In this document: piece after piece, positions 17,857 to 25,060 of the stretch
Layout: every line of letters starts with the position of its first letter
Numbering within the stretch: the first letter of the stretch is position 1
From: J084 sp964471405
Lineage (GTDB): Bacteria > Pseudomonadota > Alphaproteobacteria > Sphingomonadales > Rhodothalassiaceae
Reading direction: 5' to 3'
Assembly (NCBI GenBank): GCA_964471405.1
Contig: CAYYGH010000015.1
Coordinates: 1 to 45,139, forward strand
DNA: 45,139 nucleotides
Notes under the pieces: generated by a model
The model's input: the letters and a program-made list of their open reading frames with translations, nothing else
Told to the model about the DNA's origin: nothing
Database searches by the model: none
Program-made: the position numbers and the translations under genes

Positions 17857-19328
17857 CCGGGCCGTTCCCCTGTGTCCGCAGGCAGACTGGAGAGCATGAA
17901 TTCGCCGATCGGCGCCTCGGCCACGGGGTCGAGCCCATAGGCGCGGGCGACAAGTTCGGTATTGCCGGCGCCCAGTCCGCAGGGGGCGAGGCCTTCCACC
18001 GTCGCCGCCAGATAGAAGGCGTGATAGAGCACGCCGGCGTGCTTCAGGGCGACCGACCAGGCCAGGCCCCGGTATTTCCACATGAGCCTGCGCATGCGGG
18101 CCGCCAGGTGAATGACGATCTGGGGGCGCACCGTCTCGGCCGCCGACTGCCAGGCGACCGTCACCAGGGCGTCCACGAGTTCGGGATCGCCGCCGAGGCG
18201 CTCCAGACGGTGGTGCAGCGGGTCATAGTGGTAGAGGCCGCGTGCGAGCCCCTCGCAGGCGTCCACGGCGAGATAGATCTCCGTCTCATAGGCGGCACCG
18301 CCGCAAGGGTAGGGGCGGATGCTTGCCTCGTAGAAAAGATCCTGCGCGTCATCAGGCGGCACCAGCGTGATCACCCGTGCACTGCGGGCGAGGAAGGCGC
18401 CGAGCCGATCCAGCGTGATCGGCTGCTCGCCCCGCACCCGGTGCGAGCGCCGCGCCTCCACCACCGCCTGGAAGGGCGGATCGCCGCGGCACAGGGCCGC
18501 GATGTCGGGCATGGGAAGGGTGATCAGGTCGGCCGGATCATGCGCGATCGGCGGTTTGACCGCGGGCAGCGGCGCCACCACGCCGCGCCCCGGAAAGCTC
18601 GCACCCACCGGATGATCATGGCCGCCGCTGCGGCTGCGCCGGAAGTGCAGCGCGTCGTGAAAGTCCCAGAAGCGCCGGTCCGGATCACGGTCTTCGGGCA
18701 GCAGACCGTCCCCATCCACCGCATCCGCAAGCTCGGCCGCGACGAGCCAGCCCAGCAGCCGGCGCATGGCCGGATCGGGGAGTCTCTCCGCCTGCAGGGG
18801 TTTTGCCATCAGCTGGGTGATGAGAGCACCGGCGGCGGGCGATTCCAGGCCGATCCGCCAGGCCGACCAGGGCGACTCCAGGACCGCCCGGCCCTCGTGG
18901 CGGGCGATGAAGGCGAAGCGCGACAGCCGCACCGGCGCATCCGGGCGCACGGACGCGTCGGCTGCGGGAACCGGCGGCATCATGACCTCGCGCGTGGCAT
19001 GGAGGGTGCCGTCCGCGTCTTCCAGCACCTCCATCAGGCAGGCGAGCGTGCGCAGCCTCTCGAAGACATGCAGTGCGCCCGCGACATCCGCCGCTCCGCC
19101 GCCGCCCGCGACCACGGCGGCACTCAGCGCGTCCGCTCCCGCCACGCCGGCACCCAGCTCCAGCAGGGCGTCTGCGGCCGCCGCCCCCAGATCCCCCAGC
19201 ATCCAGCGCTGCTCCCCCCGTTCGAGGGCAAGTCGGCGGGTGCCGTCCGCGCCGGGTTCCGCAACGAGCCGCAGGCCGTCTCGCAGCCGCCAGCGCGACG
19301 GGGGCTCATGGGTTGCGGTGTCCGTCAT
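17853..19328 (-). CDS. SagB-type FMN-dependent azoline dehydrogenase
   Basis: A 491-residue protein of the SagB/ThcOx nitroreductase-like family, which oxidises thiazolines/oxazolines to thiazoles/oxazoles with FMN. The N-terminal 270 residues are the variable peptide-binding half. The FMN domain starts around residue 290 (VEARRSHRVRG) and contains SIRPYPCGGAAYETEIYLAV, GLYHYDPLHHRLERL, and near the end KHAGVLYHAFYLAATVEGLA followed by CGLGAGN, all family hallmarks. The start has GGAG 5 bases upstream and follows the YcaO stop by 40 bases. With the cyclodehydratase upstream it predicts aromatic azoles in the product. Confidence 0.93.
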   Translation of the reverse strand: MTDTATHEPPSRWRLRDGLRLVAEPGADGTRRLALERGEQRWMLGDLGAAAADALLELGAGVAGADALSAAVVAGGGGAADVAGALHVFERLRTLACLMEVLEDADGTLHATREVMMPPVPAADASVRPDAPVRLSRFAFIARHEGRAVLESPWSAWRIGLESPAAGALITQLMAKPLQAERLPDPAMRRLLGWLVAAELADAVDGDGLLPEDRDPDRRFWDFHDALHFRRSRSGGHDHPVGASFPGRGVVAPLPAVKPPIAHDPADLITLPMPDIAALCRGDPPFQAVVEARRSHRVRGEQPITLDRLGAFLARSARVITLVPPDDAQDLFYEASIRPYPCGGAAYETEIYLAVDACEGLARGLYHYDPLHHRLERLGGDPELVDALVTVAWQSAAETVRPQIVIHLAARMRRLMWKYRGLAWSVALKHAGVLYHAFYLAATVEGLAPCGLGAGNTELVARAYGLDPVAEAPIGEFMLSSLPADTGERPG

Positions 19329-19368
19329 CCTCTCGCTCCAATTGCCCTTTGCCCGGGATGCGGGTCTT

Positions 19369-21938
19369 TCAGATGAACATCGGAATGGGGTTCAGACCCT
19401 CTTCGCGGTGCGGCGCGTCCAGCCAGCCGAGCGCCACCGGCACGTCATAGAGCCGGCCCGGCGCAAAGCGCGCCCAGAAGTGCCGCATGCCCGGGACGAT
19501 GACCTTGACGACGGGCAGCCCGATGTCGGGCCGCGTCTGGTCCAGGACCAGCATCTCCATCCCCCGCTCCTCCACGAGCCGCAGGCAGGTCCGGACATCT
19601 TCGGCGATGTCGGGCTGCGAGAGGTCCGCATACTCATCCCGGCGTCGCGTGGAACTGTCTGCTGCCGGCGCGAGATGGGGATGGTCGGCCAGCCGTCCCG
19701 TCTGCCACCAGCGTACCGAATCCGGATCGTCGAAGGCGTAGGAGCCGCTGCCGTCCGCCGGCATGTGCAGCACCGCCGGCAGGAACTGCGCCATTTCGCT
19801 GACCGCCCGGGTGAGCGCGATCTGCGGGTCGAAATGCGCGCCGAAGGCGAACACGATGTCCTCGGCCGGCTTGTCCTCGCGGCGTGTGACGGCGGCCATG
19901 ACCGGGATGCCGAAATCATGGGTCAGATCGAGCACCCAGAAACTGCGGTTGTGGCGCTCGAGAAAGGCGGCCATCTCGTCAATGTAGGGCAGATCGAAGC
20001 TCGAGAGATCGACGGCCGGGCGCGGGATGCGATTGTACCACCACACGGCGACAGCATCGCGTTCGACAAGCTCGAAGAAGCCCTGCAGGACCGCCTCCTC
20101 GACCGTGTTGCCCGCCGCGCAGCCGTTGGAATCGGCGGTGCAGAAGCGTCCGCCCTCGGGATGGCCGTAATAGAGGTAGCTGGAGGGCAGATATTTCTGG
20201 CGCGCCTCGCTGAGCGACCAGACCGGCGACCAGTCCAGCTCGGCTTCCTCGTCGAAAGGCTCCGGCACATACTGGAAGGTCGAGCCGCGCCGGCGCCAGG
20301 CGGCGCGCTCGGCATACTGACGGTCGCTGAAGAGCATGCAGCGGCGCGGATCGATCGCTCCGCCTTCCGGGAAGTCCACGAAGCGGGCGCGCCGGCACGG
20401 CTCCTCGCCCATGAAGAGGCCGGAATAGCGCTCCAGCGCCTCGGCGAGACCGCTGGCGCGCGCCTGGGCATCCGTCATGCCCTTGCCGGCGCTCTTGGAG
20501 CGCAGGCCCGCCTTCAGCCCTGCAAGACCGGGGCGGTGGACGGCGAAGTTCTCGCCCGCGACATAGTTGTGGACGGGCACGGGCCCGGCATCCGCCGCCG
20601 GGCCGGGCATCACGTCGTCGCAACCGGTCCCGTTCGCGTCAGGAGCGAACGCCGCACCCGTGGCACGGCCGGGCCCGCCGTGCGCATCATCGATGCGCTG
20701 CAGGAAGGAGACGGCCCCGGTCACGGGACTGACATGGTGCCGCCAGCGCCGCCAGGTTTCCTCCGGATCATGAATCCGGTGGCCGCCGTCTGCGGTGAAC
20801 CGCTTGGAAGTGGGATGCAGCCGGATCGGGCGCGGTGCCAGAGACCGCCTGCCCCCGTCTCCGCAGGCCGGGCATTGCGGCCGGCGGACGAGGTGATGAT
20901 GCTGGCGGCTGCCGTCGGCAAAATCGATGGTCGTGACATGGGCGAGGTCGTCACGCCCGTCCTTCCGGCTGCCGCGAAGAGCGGCCAGCATGCCGGCGAT
21001 CTCGGCCAGGCAGAAGGCGAGGCTCTCCGGAGTCCAACCGCGCGCGGGCACAAGCGGCATCTCGCAGCCCAGCGAGCGGGCGACATGCCACTCGACCTCC
21101 CGATTGCGCACGAGCCGCTGGGCAAGGCAGTGCCAGCAGCCGCCGGGCTTGTCGCGCGCACTCCCGAAGACGGGGCCGAACCAGGCGATGCCGCCCACCG
21201 GCTGAGCCAGCAGCCAGGGCCGGCCGAGGCTGCGCATGCGCCGGTCGATCGCGCCCAGCGCGGGCCTGAGATAGTCGTCGGTGAGCACGACGAGCGGGGC
21301 ATCGGCCGCTTCCACCGCCCGCGTGTTAGCGATGAACCGGATCCGCAGGCTCTGCGATCCCGCGGCGGCGGCGATCGCATCAGCGTCGATGTCGCCGACG
21401 AGCAGCAGCTCGCAGGCCGCGCCGTCCGGGGGCCGGGCGGCGGGTTGGGGGATCACCGGGCGTTCGGCCACAGGAGCGAGGGCGGCCAGGAAGAGCTCGG
21501 CCGGCGAGGGGGGATCGCCGCCGGCCACGACATAGCCCTTCCTGCGCAGCTCCTCGAAGGTGAAGTAGCCTTCGGCCGCCGAAAGGCCGCGCTCCGTCAA
21601 CCGGGCGACGACGGCATCCAGATCACCCGTTTCCAGCTTCTGCCAGCACTCGACGAAGAGCCGCGCCCGCCGCTGCGCGACTACCCGGTGCTCGCGCGCG
21701 CTGAACAGATAGAGCGCATCATCGGGCACCGGCACGAGCGTCCAGCGNNNNNNNNNNNNNNNNNNNNNNNNNNNNNNNNNNNNNNNNNNNNNNNNNNNNN
21801 NNNNNNNNNNNNNNNNNNNNNNNNNNNNNNNNNNNNNNNNNNNNNNNCGCGCGCGCTGAACAGATAGAGCGCATCATCGGGCACCGGCACGAGCGTCCAG
21901 CGCGGGTGCGGATGAATCAGAGGTGCCGCGGGCATCAT
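19369..21938 (-). CDS. Fused TOMM cyclodehydratase (leader-binding/E1-like + YcaO), interrupted by an assembly gap
   Basis: A YcaO enzyme that uses ATP to cyclise Cys/Ser/Thr of the precursor cores into azolines. The gene contains 100 Ns (21748-21847). Removing 155 bases (Ns plus one copy of the flanking 55-bp duplicate) gives one open frame of 804 residues, from ATG 21938 (CAGGGA just upstream) to 19369. The N-terminal part (about 15-90) resembles a leader-recognition module. The E1-like part has two CxxC pairs (Cys216/219 and Cys304/307), the structural zinc site. The YcaO domain from about 350 has the ATP/Mg motifs EALERYSG (448-455), DSNGCAAG and FELVERDAVAVWWYNR, and GAHFDPQIALTRAVSEMAQ. 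It ends in a Pro-rich tail (LNPIPMFI), as TOMM YcaO proteins do. SagB follows 40 bases on. Confidence 0.93.
21693..21902. other. Assembly gap: 100 N between identical 55-bp contig ends
   Basis: Bases 21693-21747 and 21848-21902 are identical over 55 bp and flank exactly 100 N. This is what a scaffolder leaves when two contigs share a k-mer end that was not merged. Deleting 155 bases joins the YcaO frame exactly (the remaining coding length is divisible by three). The duplication is therefore almost certainly not real sequence. Confidence 0.9.
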
Positions 21939-22023
21939 GGTCCCTGCATGCGCGCGTACCGGCTTCTGCACGCCGTCCTGCGTGCGGCAGGAGGAGGCGA
22001 GGGCAGGCCGCCGCAACGCTCCG

Positions 22024-22356
22024 CTACCAGGAGCCCCTCGTTCCGACCGTGCCGGCGGTGCCCGGGCAGCCGAAGGTGGCCAGCGATCCAACGGTCCCCG
22101 CACATTTGCCGCCCGCCATCATTTCGAGCGCCTCGTCGGAGAGATTTTCGCTGGGCGGCGCGGGGATGACGAGCACCACTTCATCCTTCTCGGCAAAATA
22201 GGTCGTCACCCTGACATCCTCGGGCACGTCCATGCCCGCTTCCGCCAGGGCCGCCTTCGGGTCGGACTTCAGCCGGGCGGCAAAGCCCGGGTCGCTCCAC
22301 GCGCGGGCGATGATCTTGCCCAGCGCTTGCGGCTGGGCCGACTCGTTCTCGGGCAT
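22024..22356 (-). CDS. NHLP-leader TOMM precursor peptide A
   Basis: A 110-residue precursor. Residues 1-83 are a nitrile-hydratase-like leader (IIARAWSDPGFAARLKSDPK, then LAEAGMDVPEDVRV and a hydrophobic strand VVLVIP, then LSDEALEMMAGG). The leader ends in a double glycine (82-83), expected to be cut by the C39 protease of the exporter. The 27-residue core has Cys, Thr or Ser at core positions 2, 5, 8, 11, 14, 17, 20, 23 and 26, each preceded by Gly except at positions 2 (after Lys) and 11 (after Ala). It ends in Trp and holds two cysteines (core 2 and 14). AAGGA lies 9 bases before the ATG. It is the precursor gene nearest the modifying enzymes, 85 bases before the YcaO start. Confidence 0.95.
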   Translation of the reverse strand: MPENESAQPQALGKIIARAWSDPGFAARLKSDPKAALAEAGMDVPEDVRVTTYFAEKDEVVLVIPAPPSENLSDEALEMMAGGKCAGTVGSLATFGCPGTAGTVGTRGSW

Positions 22357-22517
22357 TTCTATCAATCCTTTCGCTTGGCCTGTGAGCTCGTCGCAGGGAC
22401 ACCGCAATCGATGCCGGGCGGGGCCGCACGCACAACCGCTCACCGCCACACCTTCCGGAAGCGGGCGAGGCAGCGACCTTCGCGCCACCGGGACAGGTCC
22501 GGGGCGGCCGCCGGCAT

Positions 22518-22850
22518 TCAGTGCGAACCGAAGGTGCCGGCCGAGCCGATGGTCATGACCGGGCAGCCGCCGGTGCCGACGCAGCCGGACGTGCCCGCGC
22601 ACTTGCCACCGGCCATGGCCTCCAGCGCCTCGTCCGAGAGCTCCTCGCGCGGCTTCGGAGGCACGAAGATCAGAACCTCGTTTTCGGCGCCGAAATAGGC
22701 CGTGACCTTGGCGTTCTCGGGCAGCTTGACGCCGGCCTCGGCCAGGGCGGCCGCCGGATCCCTCTTCAGCTTCTCGGCGAAGGCGGGATCGCTCCAGGCG
22801 CGGGCAATCACCTGGCCGTAGGCCATGGCCTGTTCATTGTGATCGGGCAT
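22518..22850 (-). CDS. NHLP-leader TOMM precursor peptide B
   Basis: A 110-residue paralogue of the neighbouring precursors. The leader (1-82) is nearly the same (QVIARAWSDPAFAEKLKRDP ... LSDEALEAMAGG). The 28-residue core keeps the three-residue period with Cys/Ser/Thr at positions 2, 5, 8, 11 and 14. It then has one extra residue (PVMT where the others have PGT), and the period resumes at 18, 21, 24 and 27; it ends in His. It has three cysteines (core 2, 8, 14), the most of the set. AGGAGA sits about 5 bases before the ATG. The 160 bases to precursor A hold no gene or clear signal. Confidence 0.95.
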   Translation of the reverse strand: MPDHNEQAMAYGQVIARAWSDPAFAEKLKRDPAAALAEAGVKLPENAKVTAYFGAENEVLIFVPPKPREELSDEALEAMAGGKCAGTSGCVGTGGCPVMTIGSAGTFGSH

Positions 22851-22905
22851 CGATCTCTCCTTTCGTGATTGGTCGCTCAAGGGCACGCTGACGTCCTGCG
22901 TGCGG

Positions 22906-22961
22906 AAAAAAACGGTCTGAAGTACCCCAGCGGGCTCGATTCCCGCCGACCCCGCCGGACC
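22906..22961 (-). terminator. Hairpin plus T7 run between precursors C and B
   Basis: After the stop of precursor C the minus-strand transcript could fold with GGTC (22958-22961) against GACC (22914-22917), with an inner GCGGG/CCCGC hairpin (22930-22946), then one base and seven Ts (22912-22906). The outer stem is only 4 bp and the fold is bulged. It looks like a leaky intrinsic terminator that could make precursor C more abundant than the genes downstream. This is seen by eye, not by folding energy. Confidence 0.35.
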
Positions 22962-22969
22962 ACAGCTGT

Positions 22970-23293
22970 CTACAGGGACCCCGAGGTGCCGATGGAGCCG
23001 ACGGTGCCGGGGCAGGCGCCGGTTCCGAAGGTGCCGCCGGTTCCGACCGAGCCGCCGCCGGCCATCGCTTCGAGGGCCTCGTCTGCGAGCTCCTCGGGCG
23101 GCTTCGGCGGCACGAGGACGACGACCTCGTTTGCTTCAGCGAAATAGCTCGTTACCTTGGCACCTTCCGGCACCTTGATCCCGGCCTCCGCCAGCGCGGC
23201 GGCCGGATCCGTCTTCAGCCTCTCGGCGAACGCCGGATCGCTCCAGGCCTGGGCGATGACCTTGCCGTAGGCTTGCGCGTGGTTGTCAGCCAT
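22970..23293 (-). CDS. NHLP-leader TOMM precursor peptide C
   Basis: A 107-residue precursor, first in the operon and closest to the promoter. The leader (1-80) has the NHLP signature (KVIAQAWSDPAFAERLKTDP ... LADEALEAMAGG) and ends in double Gly. The 27-residue core is the most regular of the three: Ser/Thr/Cys at 2, 5, 8, 11, 14, 17, 20, 23 and 26, in units such as VGT, GGT, FGT, IGT and SGS, ending in Leu. It starts with Gly-Ser where the other two start with Lys-Cys. Its only cysteine is core 14, in Ala-Cys-Pro. It would therefore yield mostly (methyl)oxazoles and one thiazole. AAGGAG lies 6 bases before the ATG. Confidence 0.95.
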   Translation of the reverse strand: MADNHAQAYGKVIAQAWSDPAFAERLKTDPAAALAEAGIKVPEGAKVTSYFAEANEVVVLVPPKPPEELADEALEAMAGGGSVGTGGTFGTGACPGTVGSIGTSGSL

Positions 23294-23468
23294 GGGCTGC
23301 TCCTTTCCGCATGTGCCGCCGGGCGGGGCCTCCGTTCGCGCAAAGGAAGCCCTCCGACGGTGTCTTGCGCCAGCACTCACGACGGGTGACTGCTGCCAGC
23401 CGCGGTGCACATGAAGAGGTTCCGGAAAGGAAAAGACCTGCCGCGCCGCCCATGCGGCCGCATCAGAA

Positions 23469-23497
23469 ATGATATGATCGGCGTGATGCTCTGTCAG
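23469..23497 (-). promoter_or_regulatory. Promoter of the precursor and biosynthesis operon
   Basis: On the minus strand CTGACA (23492-23497) and TATCAT (23469-23474) are separated by 17 bases, each matching 5 of 6 sigma-70 consensus positions. It lies in a locally AT-richer island of the 490-base divergent intergenic region. Transcription would begin near 23462, giving a 5' leader of about 170 bases before precursor C. A second, weaker pair (TTGACC/GAGAAT) lies farther upstream. Confidence 0.55.
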
Positions 23498-23551
23498 GAA
23501 TTTTCGTTTCGAGGGACCCTCCCTGCTCCGCAATGCTCATTCTCGGACATC

Positions 23552-23580
23552 TGGACTTTCCGGTCAAGTCATTTTATCTT
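23552..23580 (+). promoter_or_regulatory. Candidate promoter for the export genes
   Basis: On the plus strand TGGACT (23552-23557) and TATCTT (23575-23580) are separated by 17 bases, each matching 4 of 6 consensus positions. It lies back to back with the precursor promoter. About 65 bases further on is a GCCCGC/GCGGGC hairpin (23649-23666) in the presumed 5' leader of the HlyD gene. No other feature was seen in 23294-23782. Confidence 0.3.
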
Positions 23581-23782
23581 TCAAGCAACCGACGCAGGCA
23601 GGGAAGGCGGCTCACCACTTCACATCCTACGCTCTGGCGCGTGAGAATGCCCGCAAGAGCGCGGGCAGGGGCCGTGTTTTTCGATGGCCGGCGTCCTGCA
23701 CACGCCACCGCGCAGCGGCCGCGCCGGCAAGTGGCGATGCACCGGTAAGCCGGCGGCTTTCCGGCCGGGAACAGGGGATTTC

Positions 23783-25060
23783 ATGCCCGATCTTTTTCGC
23801 AAAGAGGCGGTGCGCGAGCTCAGCGATCCCCGCGGGCTCGATACCGCCATCACGCTGGTCCGCCCACGCAGCTGGGTGGCGCTTGCGGCCTTTGGCGTGC
23901 TGGGGCTGGCGGCGGTGATCTGGGCGGTGTTCGGCCGCCTCGACTATCGCGTCGACGGCCTGGCGATCCTGCTGCATGAAGGCAGTCGCATCATTCCCCT
24001 GACGGCGCCGGCCGATGGACGCGTGATCGCCGTGCATGTGAGGAAGGGTGAGAGGGTCGCAAAGGGGGATCTGCTGGCCGAGCTCTCGCTGCCGGCTCTC
24101 GAGGCCCAGGTCTCGGCCCTCGATGCGTCGATCGCTGCTCTGGAAGACGAGATAAAACTGCTCACCACCTCGCTCGCCCGGGAGAACGCCGCCGATGAGA
24201 AGGAGCTCAAGAAGGCCCTGGCCGCCCATGAGCAGGCCCTGGCGGCAGCCCGCCAGAAAGAGACGTTTCTCGCCCGGAAGCTGGCCGATGACGAAGCGCT
24301 GCTGAAGAAGGGGTTTGCGACGAAGGAGGCCGTCGAGGCCACGCGCCAGGCCTGGCTGGCGGCGCGCCAGGACGTGCTGGGGCTGTCCGCCGAGATCGTC
24401 CGGCTCAGGGCGCAGGCGGCTCAGGCCCGCACGAACCGCGCAGCCCGGCTTGATGACCTCAAACGCACGCTCCTGGAGGAGAAGGGCCGGCGGGCCGTGC
24501 TGATGGCCACCAAGGCCAATCAGGGCCGGCTTGTCGCCGATGAGGACGGCCTTGTCGTCGCGGTCGAGGAGCTTCCGGGGCGCCGGGTCGTGGCAGGCCA
24601 GCCCATCCTCACGATCGAGACGAAGGGCGGCGGGCTGGCCGCCTATGCCTATTTTCCGCTCGCCGTCGGCAAGAAGGTGCATGCGGGCGATATCGCGCTC
24701 GTCGCCCCCACTACCGTCGAGCGCACCATCTATGGGGCGATGCGCGCGCGTGTCACGGCAGTGGACGCCCTGCCCAGCGACCGTTCGGATCTTCTGGCCC
24801 GCTTCGGCAACGAGGCGCTCGTCAAACAGCTCATGGCGGCCGGCGCGCCCCTTGGTGTCAAGCTTCATCTGCAGCCGGCACCGGACAATCCAAGCGGTTT
24901 TGTCTGGACATCATCCGAAGGCCCGGCCGTGACCTTGACGCCGGGAACCCTAGCATCGACGACCATCGTCGTGCGGCGGATCCGTCCGATCTCGCTGCTG
25001 ATTCCCGTGATCGAGGGGCTGACGAATGCGGAGGGTGCGCATGCCGCGCCGGCTGAGTAG
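23783..25060 (+). CDS. HlyD-type adaptor of the NHLP bacteriocin export system
   Basis: A 425-residue membrane-fusion protein. A short cytoplasmic N-terminus is followed by one membrane helix (about 31-50), a lipoyl half-motif (APADGRVIAVHVRKGERVAK), a long Ala/Glu/Lys/Arg coiled coil (about 105-245), the second lipoyl half (ADEDGLVVAVEELPGRRVVA) and a beta-barrel end. This order matches the NHLM-type secretion protein that accompanies two ABC exporters in NHLP clusters. The ATG at 23783 has AGGGG 8 bases upstream; an earlier in-frame ATG (23684) adds non-coding-like residues. Its 3' end overlaps the next ABC gene, so the export genes are one operon divergent from the precursors. Confidence 0.9.
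   Translation: MPDLFRKEAVRELSDPRGLDTAITLVRPRSWVALAAFGVLGLAAVIWAVFGRLDYRVDGLAILLHEGSRIIPLTAPADGRVIAVHVRKGERVAKGDLLAELSLPALEAQVSALDASIAALEDEIKLLTTSLARENAADEKELKKALAAHEQALAAARQKETFLARKLADDEALLKKGFATKEAVEATRQAWLAARQDVLGLSAEIVRLRAQAAQARTNRAARLDDLKRTLLEEKGRRAVLMATKANQGRLVADEDGLVVAVEELPGRRVVAGQPILTIETKGGGLAAYAYFPLAVGKKVHAGDIALVAPTTVERTIYGAMRARVTAVDALPSDRSDLLARFGNEALVKQLMAAGAPLGVKLHLQPAPDNPSGFVWTSSEGPAVTLTPGTLASTTIVVRRIRPISLLIPVIEGLTNAEGAHAAPAE

Noticed and set aside
17857..18081. N-terminal extension of the P450
   Set aside because: It lies entirely inside the dehydrogenase gene, is Arg-rich, and the ATG at 17856 gives a normal-length P450 with a 4-base overlap.
21693..21902. 55-bp direct repeats around the N run read as a duplication or target-site duplication
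   Set aside because: The same 55-bp length recurs at the other N run and collapsing restores the frame, so an assembly artefact explains it.
22930..22946. A tRNA T-arm-like hairpin (plus strand) between precursors B and C
   Set aside because: The stem and the CGATT-like loop resemble a T-arm, but no anticodon arm, D-arm or matching acceptor stem is present upstream.
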